Origin: Chromatiaceae bacterium
Lineage (GTDB): Bacteria; Pseudomonadota; Gammaproteobacteria; Chromatiales; Chromatiaceae
Length of the DNA: 64,000 nt
NCBI GenBank assembly: GCA_024235415.1
Contig: JACKML010000004.1
Location: 124,001-188,000, forward strand
Direction: 5' to 3'
The translations under genes and the position numbers were made by a program. This document shows positions 35,536-44,724 of the stretch, piece after piece; within the stretch, counting starts at the first letter, position 1; every line of letters begins with the position of its first letter. The notes beneath the pieces are model-generated. The model did no database searches and was not told where the DNA came from. It saw only the letters and a list, made by a program, of their open reading frames with translations.

Positions 35536-35976
35536 GTGCTGAAACAACAGCTTACAGACGCAATGAAGGCCGCCATGAAAGGCGGTGAAAAGGCGCGTCT
35601 GGGCGTGATCCGGCTGATGCTGGCCGCGGTCAAGCAGCGCGAGGTCGATGAGCGCATCGAGCTCGACGACAGCCAGGTACTGGCGGTACTCGACAAGATG
35701 GTCAAGCAGCGCCGCGACTCGATTGCGCAGTACAGCGCCGCCGGCCGCGAAGACCTCGCCGCCACCGAGGCCGCCGAGATCACGGTCATCCAGGAATTTC
35801 TGCCCGAAGGACTGTCCGAAGACGAGATCCTCGCGATCATCGCCGCCGCGATCGCCGACAGCGGGGCCGAGTCAGTACGCGACATGGGCAAGGTGATGGC
35901 GATCGTCAAACCGCAGGTCCAGGGCCGCGCCGATGTCGGTGTGGTCAGCGGCCTCGTCAAGCAGAAGCTGGGCTGA
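35536..35976 (+). CDS. yqeY: YqeY/GatB-like domain protein
   Basis: A 146-residue protein of the GatB/YqeY family (LTDAMKAAMKGGEKARLGVI, LPEGLSEDEILAII, DMGKVMAIVKPQVQGRADVG). The domain resembles the tRNA-binding tail of GatB; its role in isolation is unknown. The start is GTG at 35536, ten bases after rpsU, chosen to match the family N-terminus. Commonly found between rpsU and dnaG. Confidence 0.92.
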   Translation: MLKQQLTDAMKAAMKGGEKARLGVIRLMLAAVKQREVDERIELDDSQVLAVLDKMVKQRRDSIAQYSAAGREDLAATEAAEITVIQEFLPEGLSEDEILAIIAAAIADSGAESVRDMGKVMAIVKPQVQGRADVGVVSGLVKQKLG

Positions 35977-36009
35977 ACCATCGCAGATCCTGCGTGCTAG
36001 GCTAGTCAC

Positions 36010-37746
36010 ATGCCCGGCGCCATCCCCCAGCACTTCATCGATGAACTGCTCGCGCGGGCCGATATCGTCGAGATCGTCGGCCGCCGCGTGCCACTGAAGA
36101 AGGCCGGTCGCGAGTTTCACGCCTGCTGCCCGTTCCACAACGAAAAGACCCCCTCGTTCACGGTCAGTCCGACCAAGCAGTTCTACCATTGTTTCGGCTG
36201 CGGCGCGCACGGCTCGGCGCTGAGCTTCCTGATGGAATACGACCGCCTGAGCTTTCCCGAGGCGGTCGAGGAACTGGCCACCGACCTCGGCCTCGAGGTG
36301 CCACGCGAAACCAGCTTCGAGCAGGCGCCCGACCATCGCCCGCTGTACGACATCCTCGAACAGGCCGCCCGGCATTTCGCCACTCAACTGCGCCAGCACG
36401 CCGATGCAGCCCAGGCCATCGACTACCTGCGCCAACGTGGCGTCAGTGGCGAGGTGGCGGCAGGATTTCGCCTGGGCTATGCGCCGCCCGGCTGGGATAA
36501 CCTGCTGCGTACCCTGGGCACCGACGATCGCCAGATCGCGCTGCTGCGCGAGGCCGGCCTGATCACGGAGCAGGACGGCAAGCGCTACGACCGGCTGCGC
36601 GAACGCATCATCTTCCCGATCCGCGACACCCGCGGGCGCGTGGTCGGCTTCGGCGGTCGTCTGCTCGGCGACGGTAAACCCAAGTATCTCAACTCCCCCG
36701 AGACCCCGGTTTTTCACAAGGGCCGCGAGTTGTACGGTCTGTACGAGGCGCGCCAGGCAAACGCACACCCGGCGCACCTGCTGGTGGTCGAGGGGTACAT
36801 GGACGTGGTCGCACTGGCCCAGTTTGGCATCAGCAATGCCGTGGCGACCCTTGGCACCGCGACCACCACGGAACACCTGGAGAAGCTATACCGCGCCACA
36901 CCCGAGGTGGTGTTCTGCTTCGACGGCGACCGTGCGGGGCGGGACGCGGCATGGAAGGCCCTGCATACCGTGTTGCCGCTGATGCGCGATGGTCGCCAGG
37001 CGCGATTCCTGTTTCTGCCCGACGGCGAGGACCCCGACAGCCTGGTTCGTCGGATAGGCGCGGACGCCTTTGCCCAGGAGATCCCACGTGCCCAGCCGCT
37101 TTCCACGTTCCTGTTCGACAAACTTGCCAGCCAGGTGGACATGCAGAGCCTGGACGGTCGCGCCCGCCTCGGCGAACTCGCCAAACCACTGCTGGAACGC
37201 CTGCCGGCCGGCCTGTTCCGCGACATGATGGAGCAGTCACTGTATGAAAGGGTCGGACTGAAGATGCAGGCCACCGGGGTCCAGCCGGCGCAGCGCCCCA
37301 CCCGGCCACGCATCGCGCGGCCGCAGGGCAGCATTCCCCCACTCCGGCGGGCGGTCGCCCTGCTGGTGCAACACCCCGAGCTCGGCCAACTCGAGCTGCC
37401 CGACGGCTGGCAGTCGCTCGACTCACCGGGCGTCGTGATGCTGCAACAGCTGCTGGCGGCACTGCACGAACGCCCCGCGATGCACAGTGCGGCACTGGTC
37501 GAACACTGGGAGGACCCCACCACCCGCCAGCAGCTCGCGAAGCTCGCGGTACTGGAACTCGGCATCCTAGACGACGCCGCGGATCAGTTTCTCGGCACCT
37601 TGCGGTCGCTGGCCGCAGAGCAACGCCGAAGCGCCCGCGAAGCGCTGCTGATGAAGAGCCGCTCTGCACCGCTCACGGAAGAAGAAAAACAACAACTTAG
37701 GGAACTTTACCGGCCCCTGCCTGCCCAATCTCCAGAGGAGAATTGA
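36010..37746 (+). CDS. dnaG: DNA primase
   Basis: A 578-residue DnaG. The N-terminal CHC2 zinc domain has CCPFHNEKTPSF and HCFGCGAHG, the TOPRIM core has VEGYMDVVAL and FCFDGDRAGRDAA, and the C-terminal helicase-binding region follows. It synthesises RNA primers for lagging-strand replication. It lies 33 bases after yqeY in the operon and 107 before rpoD. Confidence 0.97.
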   Translation: MPGAIPQHFIDELLARADIVEIVGRRVPLKKAGREFHACCPFHNEKTPSFTVSPTKQFYHCFGCGAHGSALSFLMEYDRLSFPEAVEELATDLGLEVPRETSFEQAPDHRPLYDILEQAARHFATQLRQHADAAQAIDYLRQRGVSGEVAAGFRLGYAPPGWDNLLRTLGTDDRQIALLREAGLITEQDGKRYDRLRERIIFPIRDTRGRVVGFGGRLLGDGKPKYLNSPETPVFHKGRELYGLYEARQANAHPAHLLVVEGYMDVVALAQFGISNAVATLGTATTTEHLEKLYRATPEVVFCFDGDRAGRDAAWKALHTVLPLMRDGRQARFLFLPDGEDPDSLVRRIGADAFAQEIPRAQPLSTFLFDKLASQVDMQSLDGRARLGELAKPLLERLPAGLFRDMMEQSLYERVGLKMQATGVQPAQRPTRPRIARPQGSIPPLRRAVALLVQHPELGQLELPDGWQSLDSPGVVMLQQLLAALHERPAMHSAALVEHWEDPTTRQQLAKLAVLELGILDDAADQFLGTLRSLAAEQRRSAREALLMKSRSAPLTEEEKQQLRELYRPLPAQSPEEN

Positions 37747-37853
37747 CTGGCAGAATCGCGCGAACACTGCTAGTATGTCCGATTCATTTTTCGCCCCTAA
37801 CGCCGTGTATTCGCCATGGCGGGGGGTGTCTGCGTCTAACTCCGAGGATCCAG

Positions 37854-39716
37854 ATGGACCACCGCCAAGAGCAGCAATCGAGCATCAAAGACCTGATCGC
37901 CAAGGGCAAAGAGCAGGGCTTTCTCACCTATGCCGAGGTGAACGATCATCTGCCCGACTCGATCGTCGATCCAGAGCAGATCGAAGACATCGTCCGCATG
38001 ATCAACGACATGGGCATCTCGGTGCACGAGACCGCCCCGGAATCGGACGACCAGACGCTGTCGGACAATGCCGTATCGGCCGACGACGACGCCGCCGAGG
38101 CGGCTGCCGCTGCGCTCGCCACCGTGGACAGCGAGTTTGGCCGCACCACCGACCCGGTTCGGATGTACATGCGCGAGATGGGCACTGTCGAACTGCTGAC
38201 CCGCGAAGGCGAGCTGCGCATTGCGCGGCGCATCGAGGATGGCCTCAACCAGGTCAGCGCGGCGCTGGCCGCGTTCCCGCCCACTGTCGAAAACCTGGTC
38301 AACCGCTTCGATCAGGTCGAAAAGGCTGAGATCCGCCTCACCGACGTGATCGTAGGCTTCGCGCTGCCGGACATCGGCGACACCATCCCGAAGCCGGCCA
38401 AGACGGTCGCCGACGTCACCGGCAACAACAGCAACGACGATTCGGACAGCGACAGCGACGACGATGACGACGACGACTCGTCCGACGATGAGCCGGACGA
38501 CAACGGGCTCGATCCGACACTGGTCGCTGAGCGGACCGAAGACCTGCGCAAGCAGTTCAAGGCCTGGAAACGCGAGCTCGAAAAGTCCGGCAACAGCGAC
38601 AAATCGCAGAAGTGCTGCGAAAAGACGGTCACTGCGTTTCTTGAATTCCGTCTGGTACCGCAGGTGTTTTCCGACCTGACCGACATGCTGCGTGACGTGG
38701 TCAACCGCGTGCGCGAACAGGAACGCCTGATCCTCGACATCTGCGTCAACGAGTGCGGCATGCCGCGCCGCGACTTCATCGCCTCGTTCCCGAAGAACGA
38801 GACCAATCTGGATTGGGTCGCCGACCAGGCCAAGGGCAAGCAGCCCTACGCCGGCAACCTCGGCGCACGCAGCGACGACATCGCGCGCGGACAACGCAAA
38901 CTCGCCGATATCGAACAGTTTTGCACCATGACCATCAGCGACATCAAGGAAGTCAATCGCCGGATGTCGATCGGTGAGGCCAAGGCCCGCCGCGCCAAGA
39001 AGGAGATGGTCGAGGCCAACCTGCGACTCGTGATCTCGATCGCGAAGAAGTACACCAATCGCGGCCTGCAGTTCCTCGACCTGATCCAGGAAGGCAACAT
39101 CGGCCTGATGAAGGCGGTCGACAAGTTCGAATACCGACGCGGCTACAAGTTCTCGACCTATGCCACGTGGTGGATTCGCCAGGCGATTACGCGTTCGATC
39201 GCCGACCAGGCACGCACCATCCGTATTCCGGTACACATGATCGAGACGATCAACAAGCTCAACCGCATCTCGCGCCAGATGATCCAGGAGATGGGACGCG
39301 AACCCACCCCGGAAGAACTGGCCGAACGCATGGAGATGCCCGAAGACAAGGTACGCAAGGTCCTGAAGATCGCCAAAGAGCCGATCTCGATGGAGACCCC
39401 GATCGGCGACGACGAGGATTCGCATCTGGGCGACTTCATTGAAGACCAGCAGGCGATATCACCGATCGACGCGGCGACCATGGAAGGCCTCGCGGAAGCC
39501 ACGCAGAACATGCTCGCCGGCCTGACCTCGCGCGAGGCCAAGGTGTTGCGGATGCGCTTTGGCATCGACATGAACACCGACCACACCCTGGAAGAAGTCG
39601 GCAAGCAGTTCGACGTCACCCGCGAACGCATCCGCCAGATCGAGGCAAAGGCGCTACGCAAGCTGCGTCACCCCTCGCGTTCCGACAAGTTGCGCAGCTT
39701 CCTCGACAGCGATTGA
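37854..39716 (+). CDS. rpoD: RNA polymerase sigma-70 factor
   Basis: A 620-residue primary sigma factor. Region 1.1 is at the N-terminus (SSIKDLIAKGKEQGFLTYAE), 1.2 has DPVRMYMREMG, region 2 has ANLRLVISIAKKYTNRGLQF, 3.0 has GREPTPEELAERM, and 4.2 ends RIRQIEAKALRKLRHPSRS. The non-conserved segment after 1.2 holds an unusually long Asp/Ser tract (about residues 188-215). The ATG at 37854 follows GAGGA. A TAGTAT at 37771 with upstream TG may be an extra promoter inside the dnaG-rpoD gap. Confidence 0.97.
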   Translation: MDHRQEQQSSIKDLIAKGKEQGFLTYAEVNDHLPDSIVDPEQIEDIVRMINDMGISVHETAPESDDQTLSDNAVSADDDAAEAAAAALATVDSEFGRTTDPVRMYMREMGTVELLTREGELRIARRIEDGLNQVSAALAAFPPTVENLVNRFDQVEKAEIRLTDVIVGFALPDIGDTIPKPAKTVADVTGNNSNDDSDSDSDDDDDDDSSDDEPDDNGLDPTLVAERTEDLRKQFKAWKRELEKSGNSDKSQKCCEKTVTAFLEFRLVPQVFSDLTDMLRDVVNRVREQERLILDICVNECGMPRRDFIASFPKNETNLDWVADQAKGKQPYAGNLGARSDDIARGQRKLADIEQFCTMTISDIKEVNRRMSIGEAKARRAKKEMVEANLRLVISIAKKYTNRGLQFLDLIQEGNIGLMKAVDKFEYRRGYKFSTYATWWIRQAITRSIADQARTIRIPVHMIETINKLNRISRQMIQEMGREPTPEELAERMEMPEDKVRKVLKIAKEPISMETPIGDDEDSHLGDFIEDQQAISPIDAATMEGLAEATQNMLAGLTSREAKVLRMRFGIDMNTDHTLEEVGKQFDVTRERIRQIEAKALRKLRHPSRSDKLRSFLDSD

Positions 39717-39724
39717 AGACGCAT

Positions 39725-39750
39725 AAAAAAGCCGGGAACCCCGGCCTTTT
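39725..39750. terminator. Bidirectional terminator after rpoD
   Basis: AAAAAA, then GCCGGG AAC CCCGGC, then CTTTT gives a six-pair hairpin with an A run before and a T run after, ten bases past the rpoD stop. Confidence 0.88.
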
Positions 39751-39774
39751 GCTATCATCTGCCGCCTGATTTGC

Positions 39775-39851
<77 letters not shown>

Positions 39852-40428
39852 ATTCCATAGCACTCAATGGCTTATGACGCCTTGGCCAGGGGATCATGAT
39901 CCCTTGGTGGGTGTACGAAAGTCCCCCGGTCACCCATCACCACAGCACGCCCTGCACCCGGCGGCGGTGACCCGCCCCTCCTCCACGCTTGCGTACTGGT
40001 GGTAACTGTGGCCCACCCTCGGGCGTTTGCCTGGCGGCTGCCCCTTGGGCACCCCCGGGGGCAGTTTTGGCACCTCGGGGCAACACTGAGGCCGGCGTCG
40101 GGTACATCAGGGCGGCGACGGGTACCCTGCCCTCGCCCCGATGCGTAACTCCACGATTCGCATCGACTGGCGTCGGGTGCGCCGAGTGTGCTGGGGAAGT
40201 TTTTCCAAAGGGCGGAAACCTGAAATATTGGGGATCTGCAAAACCGGGGTGGCGACCTGCCCTCGGTACGCAAAAAGTGCTAGAGCAAACCTTGGACTTG
40301 GGTGGCCTTTGGTCCGCAATCGACCCTGAAGAGACATTCGCCACCTGACAAAGGGAACGGATCCGATATTCGATGAATAGAGGCGTCCCGTTTCGGTTGT
40401 ACTGACTGTCTGCCGCGACGATGTACTT
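39852..40428. other. Gene-free interval after tRNA-Ile2, start of accessory patch
   Basis: About 580 bases without a supported gene. At 39887-39908 there is an echo of the tRNA anticodon arm (CAGGGGATCATGATCCCTTG against CAGGGGACTCATAATCCCTT in the tRNA). From 39951 the dispersed repeat listed next begins. The remainder (40120-40428) has only short open frames without ribosome sites. Confidence 0.5.
39951..40118. repeat. Dispersed repeat, copy A
   Basis: This stretch shares a series of blocks in the same order and strand with 44725-44876: CGGCGGTGACC, GGCCCAC, TCGGGCG, GGCGGCTG, GGCACCTCGGGGC and CAGGGCGGC. The copies are clearly related though diverged. No known insertion-sequence ends or transposase are visible. 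It marks the left side of a gene patch holding the toxin-antitoxin pair. Confidence 0.7.
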
Positions 40429-40815
40429 CTACGTCAACGCACTTATGGTCTTGACTGCGTAATTCGCAATAGCGCTGTCGGCGGTGATAATTTCCAGCCC
40501 TTCAGCTTGGGACTGCGCGACCAGCATCCGGTCGAAGGGATCGCGGTGATGTTGCGGCAGTTCGCCAGCGTGTTCTCCGTGAAAGAAACTGATCGGCAGT
40601 TTCTCGAAGCCCTCTTCTTCTGCGATCGCATCCAGGTCGTCCGGTGCGTCGAGTTTGCCAATTGATTTCTTGATCGAGATTTCCCATGCCGTAGCTGCAC
40701 TGACAAAGACCTGATTCCCCGCGTTCGCGATCAACTCACGGGCCTTTGGACCGAGTTGCGGATCATCGGCGAGCCACCAAAGGAAGACATGCGTATCGAT
40801 CAGCAACCGTCTCAT
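40429..40815 (-). CDS. vapC: PIN-domain toxin, VapC family
   Basis: A 128-residue PIN-domain ribonuclease. Acidic active-site residues are visible in LLIDTHVFLWWLADD (first Asp), the central AWEISIKKSIGK (Glu), and DPFDRMLVAQSQ then TADSAI (later Asp residues). VapC toxins cleave RNA, usually initiator tRNA or rRNA, when not bound by antitoxin. The ATG overlaps the antitoxin stop by four bases (ATGA). It has the LxxDTHxxLW wording of the Phd-paired VapC subgroup. Confidence 0.9.
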   Translation of the reverse strand: MRRLLIDTHVFLWWLADDPQLGPKARELIANAGNQVFVSAATAWEISIKKSIGKLDAPDDLDAIAEEEGFEKLPISFFHGEHAGELPQHHRDPFDRMLVAQSQAEGLEIITADSAIANYAVKTISALT

Positions 40816-41051
40816 ACGTCGGCCTCGAAGGTATCGATAAGATCGGAAGGTGTAGTGTCGAAATCCGGAGCAATCTTGATCCGTCCCGCTAGCCTGCCGG
40901 GAACCCTTTCTTTCCGGGGTTCTTTGTGGGGCAAGAGATCCAAGTAGGGTTTTCCGGCTTTGGCAATGACGACCCGTTCGCCCTTCCAAACCAGCTCACC
41001 CAACTCGGAAAGTTTGGACTTCGCCTCGTGCATATTGACTTGCTTGGTCAT
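40812..41051 (-). CDS. Phd/YefM-type antitoxin
   Basis: A 79-residue antitoxin. The N-terminal half (VNMHEAKSKLSELGELVWKG, VVIAKAGKP) is the Phd/YefM DNA-binding fold, and the C-terminal half (PDFDTTPSDLIDTFEADV) is the acidic toxin-neutralising tail. It precedes and overlaps the PIN toxin. Such antitoxins repress their own promoter together with the toxin, and a suitable repeated site lies just upstream. Confidence 0.88.
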   Translation of the reverse strand: MTKQVNMHEAKSKLSELGELVWKGERVVIAKAGKPYLDLLPHKEPRKERVPGRLAGRIKIAPDFDTTPSDLIDTFEADV

Positions 41052-41082
41052 TGCTCCCGTCTCAATCCGTATCCGACAAATA

Positions 41083-41101
41083 TTAGCTAAGTCTAGCTAA
41101 G
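41083..41101. promoter_or_regulatory. Candidate toxin-antitoxin operator
   Basis: TAGCTAAG occurs twice with a ten-base period (41084-41091 and 41094-41101), and the first copy is part of the palindrome TTAGCTAA. This helically phased pair lies 32 bases upstream of the antitoxin start, the position expected for autoregulation. The rest of the 300-base gap up to 41353 shows nothing else. Confidence 0.55.
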
Positions 41102-41353
41102 CTCGGTGTAGTGTCAATGCCGATGAACTTCATTCATCCGCCGTCCGGTGTCGGCCAATCTCAGGCATTGCCCCACTGATCAACGACGTCTGACGCACCG
41201 CCGCACACAAGGCCGGTCTGCATGAAAGAGCGGTCGTCCGACCGGCAGTAGCTCCGCCTCACCACAACGATCGGACGAGGTTGCTCGGGGCCGGCTGCAA
41301 TTCGGCCCAAGTTCGGTACCGAACCTGCGCAACTCAGCGACATCGGTCGACCT

Positions 41354-43084
41354 TCAAAGCCCGAGTTCTCCCAGTGATGAAGAAAGCTTCGCCAACAGAT
41401 TGCCGTCGACCAAAGGATAGGTTTCCATCATCCCGGACACCGTGAAGTCCGGTTTGATGGACCGGATCTCCTCGGCCTGCCACTCCGCTTCCTCCTGGTC
41501 ACCGCTGAGCTGCAATGCAGCCGCAAGGTACGCGTGTACCTCCAGGCTGGTCGGATTGCGCGACAGCGCCTCCCTAAGATTGATGACAGCCTGTTCGTTG
41601 TCGCCAAGAAAAAAGTAGGCTCTTCCTAGGGTCATGAAGTACAGGTAACCGGCCGCTGGATTGAGCCGCATGGCGTGACGCAATAACACGACGGTCTCTT
41701 CAGGTTTGCCCGTGTAGGTTTTGATTCCCCCCTTGAGCGCAAGAGCATCTGCAAATCTCGGGTCCAGTCTCAACGCATCATCGAGATGTGCCAAGGCTTC
41801 GCCGTGGCGACGTTGTTGTGTCTTGACGTAGCCGAGAACCCAATGGATTTCCGGCAGTGTGGGATCGATCTCTTTTGCCGAATTGGCGAACTTCAATGCC
41901 TGCTCGAGTGCACGATTGCGGTCGTCGGCCCACTGGTTTCGGTAATTGCCTGCATAAATCAATGCCAATCCTCCGTAGGCACGTGCAAATGCAGGATCCA
42001 ACGACACGGCTTGCATATAAAGGTCCCGCGCCCTTTCATTGTTGGATGCGCTCCGGACAAGGAGTTCGGACTGCGCCCTCAGGAACAAGTCGTACGCTGC
42101 GACGGACCTCGTATAACGGTGAGCAATCCTTTCAAGCTCGGTCTTGCTTAGACGTAGCGAGAGCGCCTGAGCAAACTGGGTCCCGATTTCCCGCTGTATC
42201 TCAAAAAGATCGTCGAATGGCCTCGCGTAGCGATGACTCCAGAGCTGCCGCCCGGTTGCCGATTCCGTGAGGTGGACCTCGACTTCCAACGACTGCCCTT
42301 CAAGCCGCACACCACCCCAAACCGAATAGATTTTTTTGCCCACCTGCTGGCCCGCTTCTCCATCCGCCGACTGGGGTGTGGCTGCTGCGATAACATGCAT
42401 TCCGGATAGCCGCGACAGCTGGGCAACGAGGTCGGCGGTGACACCGCGTGCGAGATATTGCTGCTCCGGGTCGTCCCCGAGCACTTCGAATGGCTGGACA
42501 CTGACCACCACCAATGCGGGTTCATTTGGCGATGGCGCGAAGGTCGCTGGGCCGTCTGGCTGCGACCGGATGTAGAGCGCCATAAATGCGCCAAATAGCA
42601 GCAGGATTCCGATAGCGGTAATCCCATAAGTGTTGACCGACCAAGGGGCATGCTCCACGTGGTTGGGCGCTATTGGACTCGCTGATTCCTGAGTCGCCGC
42701 GGCCGGGGATTCCGCATTTGCAACTATCGAGCCGGTCTTCCTAACGGGCGCGATCAGTCGGTAACCCATCTTGGGGATGGTCTCGATCACTTTGGGATGA
42801 CGTGTGTCGTCACCAAAGGCGCGGCGAATCTTGTTGATCGCCGTCGTCAGTGCCTCGTCGCCGACAACCACATTCGGCCACACTGTTTCCAGGAGCTCCT
42901 CCCGATTCAACGGCTGCCCGGCATGTCTCGCCAAATGACTCAGCAGTTTGGTCGTCTTCGGCTCGAGTTTTCGTAATTCGGCGTCCCGCACCAGGCAATG
43001 ACGGTCCTCCTCGAGCGTCCAGCCGGCAATCACGAAACTGGTCGCCGCTGGATGGCCATCGCTGGTCGGACCCGTTTTTTCCAC
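41354..43084 (-). CDS. ToxR/CadC-like membrane regulator with TPR output domain
   Basis: About 576 residues. The N-terminus is an OmpR-type winged helix (LEPKTTKLLSHLARHAGQPL, then IRRAFGDDTRHPKVIETIPK and MGYRL), followed by one transmembrane helix (GITAIGILLLFGAFMALYI), a domain resembling the adenylate-cyclase-associated TolB-like region, and C-terminal TPRs (FARAYGGLALIYAGNYRNQW). It likely senses periplasmic conditions and controls nearby genes. GTG at 43084 is chosen because GGAGAGG precedes it; a TTG at 43114 is possible. A close paralogue lies at 56233-57876. Confidence 0.82.
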   Translation of the reverse strand: MEKTGPTSDGHPAATSFVIAGWTLEEDRHCLVRDAELRKLEPKTTKLLSHLARHAGQPLNREELLETVWPNVVVGDEALTTAINKIRRAFGDDTRHPKVIETIPKMGYRLIAPVRKTGSIVANAESPAAATQESASPIAPNHVEHAPWSVNTYGITAIGILLLFGAFMALYIRSQPDGPATFAPSPNEPALVVVSVQPFEVLGDDPEQQYLARGVTADLVAQLSRLSGMHVIAAATPQSADGEAGQQVGKKIYSVWGGVRLEGQSLEVEVHLTESATGRQLWSHRYARPFDDLFEIQREIGTQFAQALSLRLSKTELERIAHRYTRSVAAYDLFLRAQSELLVRSASNNERARDLYMQAVSLDPAFARAYGGLALIYAGNYRNQWADDRNRALEQALKFANSAKEIDPTLPEIHWVLGYVKTQQRRHGEALAHLDDALRLDPRFADALALKGGIKTYTGKPEETVVLLRHAMRLNPAAGYLYFMTLGRAYFFLGDNEQAVINLREALSRNPTSLEVHAYLAAALQLSGDQEEAEWQAEEIRSIKPDFTVSGMMETYPLVDGNLLAKLSSSLGELGL

Positions 43085-43125
43085 GTTCCTCTCCGGGCAT
43101 CTATTCAATAACAATATGTTTTTTA

Positions 43126-43158
43126 TAGAGAATATCTTCGTTAGACAAAGTTTCTCTA
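43126..43158. promoter_or_regulatory. Inverted repeat in a divergent promoter region
   Basis: TAGAGAA (43126-43132) and TTCTCTA (43152-43158) form an inverted pair separated by 19 bases in an unusually AT-rich stretch between the regulator gene and the divergent 43326 gene. It is a candidate site for the winged-helix regulator; no further support is available. Confidence 0.4.
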
Positions 43159-43325
43159 AGCGTTAGGGATTGGTTGGGCAATGTCATCCGGTCCCGACTA
43201 AACATTAGGTCAAGCCGCAGGAGACGACCAACCAGGACTGCTTCCTGACACGTAGCAAGGCTGGGTTTGATGTTCGGGTAACGCACTACCTGCGGAAACA
43301 TGGTTCCGACCAGGAAGACGCCACA

Positions 43326-43658
43326 ATGAAAACGCAAGCCAACATCACTGGCATCTCGGCAAGCCAGATAAAGAATACCTATCGGGGACTCGTCGCCGGG
43401 GCCGCGTTGGGGGCTGGGCTCGCACAAAACGTGGACGCAGATAGCAGCGACTATTACCGCGACGCCCTGCTGAATCCGAGTAAGGCCGTTCTACTGACAG
43501 AGCACAGCGGCCGCGTGACCATTTTCGACGGACTCGATGACCACCTCGTCGATCAGGCGCTCGATCAGCAATATGAACGTATCGGCCGCATGATGTTCGT
43601 CAGAACTCGACACGTCCGACAGGATGGTTCCGTGGAGTCGGACGATGACTGTGACTAG
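43326..43658 (+). CDS. Hypothetical protein
   Basis: A 110-residue protein of unknown family. Near the N-terminus it has a weakly hydrophobic segment (GLVAGAALGAGLAQN) that could be a signal or anchor, then a polar region (LLTEHSGRVTIFDGLDDHLV) and an acidic tail (SVESDDDCD). AGGA lies ten bases before the ATG. It is divergent from the ToxR-like regulator and 87 bases upstream of the exported MBL hydrolase, so the two may be co-regulated. Confidence 0.62.
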   Translation: MKTQANITGISASQIKNTYRGLVAGAALGAGLAQNVDADSSDYYRDALLNPSKAVLLTEHSGRVTIFDGLDDHLVDQALDQQYERIGRMMFVRTRHVRQDGSVESDDDCD

Positions 43659-43745
43659 TGTGATGACCATTGCTCCGATTACAAAGGCGGCAGGAAGAAT
43701 GCGTGTCCATACTTGTTGCTGCCTGAGCGGAGGAGGGACAAATCA

Positions 43746-44717
43746 GTGAAAAGTCCAGCTCTTGCGATTGCGGTACTGCTTGCCACTTGGGCAGTCAGTG
43801 CTCTTATTGATGTCCCGCAAAGCGATGCGGCTGCGAACGCACCATCGTTCGACATGGTGCGTGTGACGGAAGGCGTTTCCGTCATCTACGGACCGCTAGT
43901 ACTGCCGGACGAACACAATAGGGGGTTTCGCAACAATGTCGTGGTGGTGGATACCGGTGACGGCGTTGTTGTCTTCGACCCAGGGGGCAGTGCCTGGGCG
44001 GGGGAACAGGTCGCGGCAGCGATCAACGCAATCTCGCCGGCGCCTGTCGTTGCTGTATTCAACTCCCATGCCCATGGCGATCACTGGTTGGGGAACGAGG
44101 GCATAAGGCGCGTTTACCCCAACGTTGATATCTATGGCCATCCCAAGATGAAGGCGCGAGTAGAAGGATCTGACGGGCCCCAATGGCTAGAACAGATCGA
44201 GCGCCTTACAAAAGGTTCAGCTAACGGACATGTCGTCGTTGCACCCACCAAGACGGTTGTCGATGGAGACGAAATCGTCATCGGGGACACCACCTTTCGT
44301 ATCCACCATCGAGGCCCGGCGCATACCGACAACGACATCATGATTGAAATCGTAGAGAAACGTGTGCTGTTCACGGGTGATATCGTCAGAAACGGCTTGT
44401 TGGGCCTGATGGAGTCGGACTCGAGTTTCGCCGGCAACGTCGCTGCGATCGATGCGCTGCTTGCAATGGACATCAAACATTACATACCCGGTCACGGGAA
44501 AATCGGTGGCAAAGATGCGGTCACGGCCTATCGTACCTACCTGGATACACTGCTGAACCAGGTACGCGCCCACTATGCGGAGGGGATGGCGGACTACGAG
44601 ATGAAACCTGCAGTCAATCGTGCTTTGTCGTCTTTCAGTGACTGGGAGGGGTTCTCGATGCGCCTTGGAGCTCATGTGAGTCGTGCGTTCCTCGAGGTCG
44701 AGTCGGAAGAATTCTGA
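43746..44717 (+). CDS. Exported MBL-fold zinc hydrolase
   Basis: A 323-residue protein with a signal peptide (LAIAVLLATWAVSALIDV) and the zinc motif NSHAHGDHW, later ligands in HRGPAHTDND and IPGHG, and LFTGDIVRNG. It resembles periplasmic SoxH/quinoprotein-relay-type metallohydrolases; substrate unknown. The start is GTG at 43746, eight bases after the strong ribosome site GGAGGAGGG. It is likely controlled by the divergent ToxR-TPR regulator. Confidence 0.8.
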   Translation: MKSPALAIAVLLATWAVSALIDVPQSDAAANAPSFDMVRVTEGVSVIYGPLVLPDEHNRGFRNNVVVVDTGDGVVVFDPGGSAWAGEQVAAAINAISPAPVVAVFNSHAHGDHWLGNEGIRRVYPNVDIYGHPKMKARVEGSDGPQWLEQIERLTKGSANGHVVVAPTKTVVDGDEIVIGDTTFRIHHRGPAHTDNDIMIEIVEKRVLFTGDIVRNGLLGLMESDSSFAGNVAAIDALLAMDIKHYIPGHGKIGGKDAVTAYRTYLDTLLNQVRAHYAEGMADYEMKPAVNRALSSFSDWEGFSMRLGAHVSRAFLEVESEEF

Positions 44718-44724
44718 TCTTCCA

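Noticed and set aside
37836..39425. Long antisense frame opposite rpoD
   Set aside because: A high-GC shadow of a strongly biased gene; no start signal and low-complexity product.
41161..41343. Short minus-strand frame between the toxin-antitoxin pair and the regulator
   Set aside because: No ribosome site or recognisable pattern.
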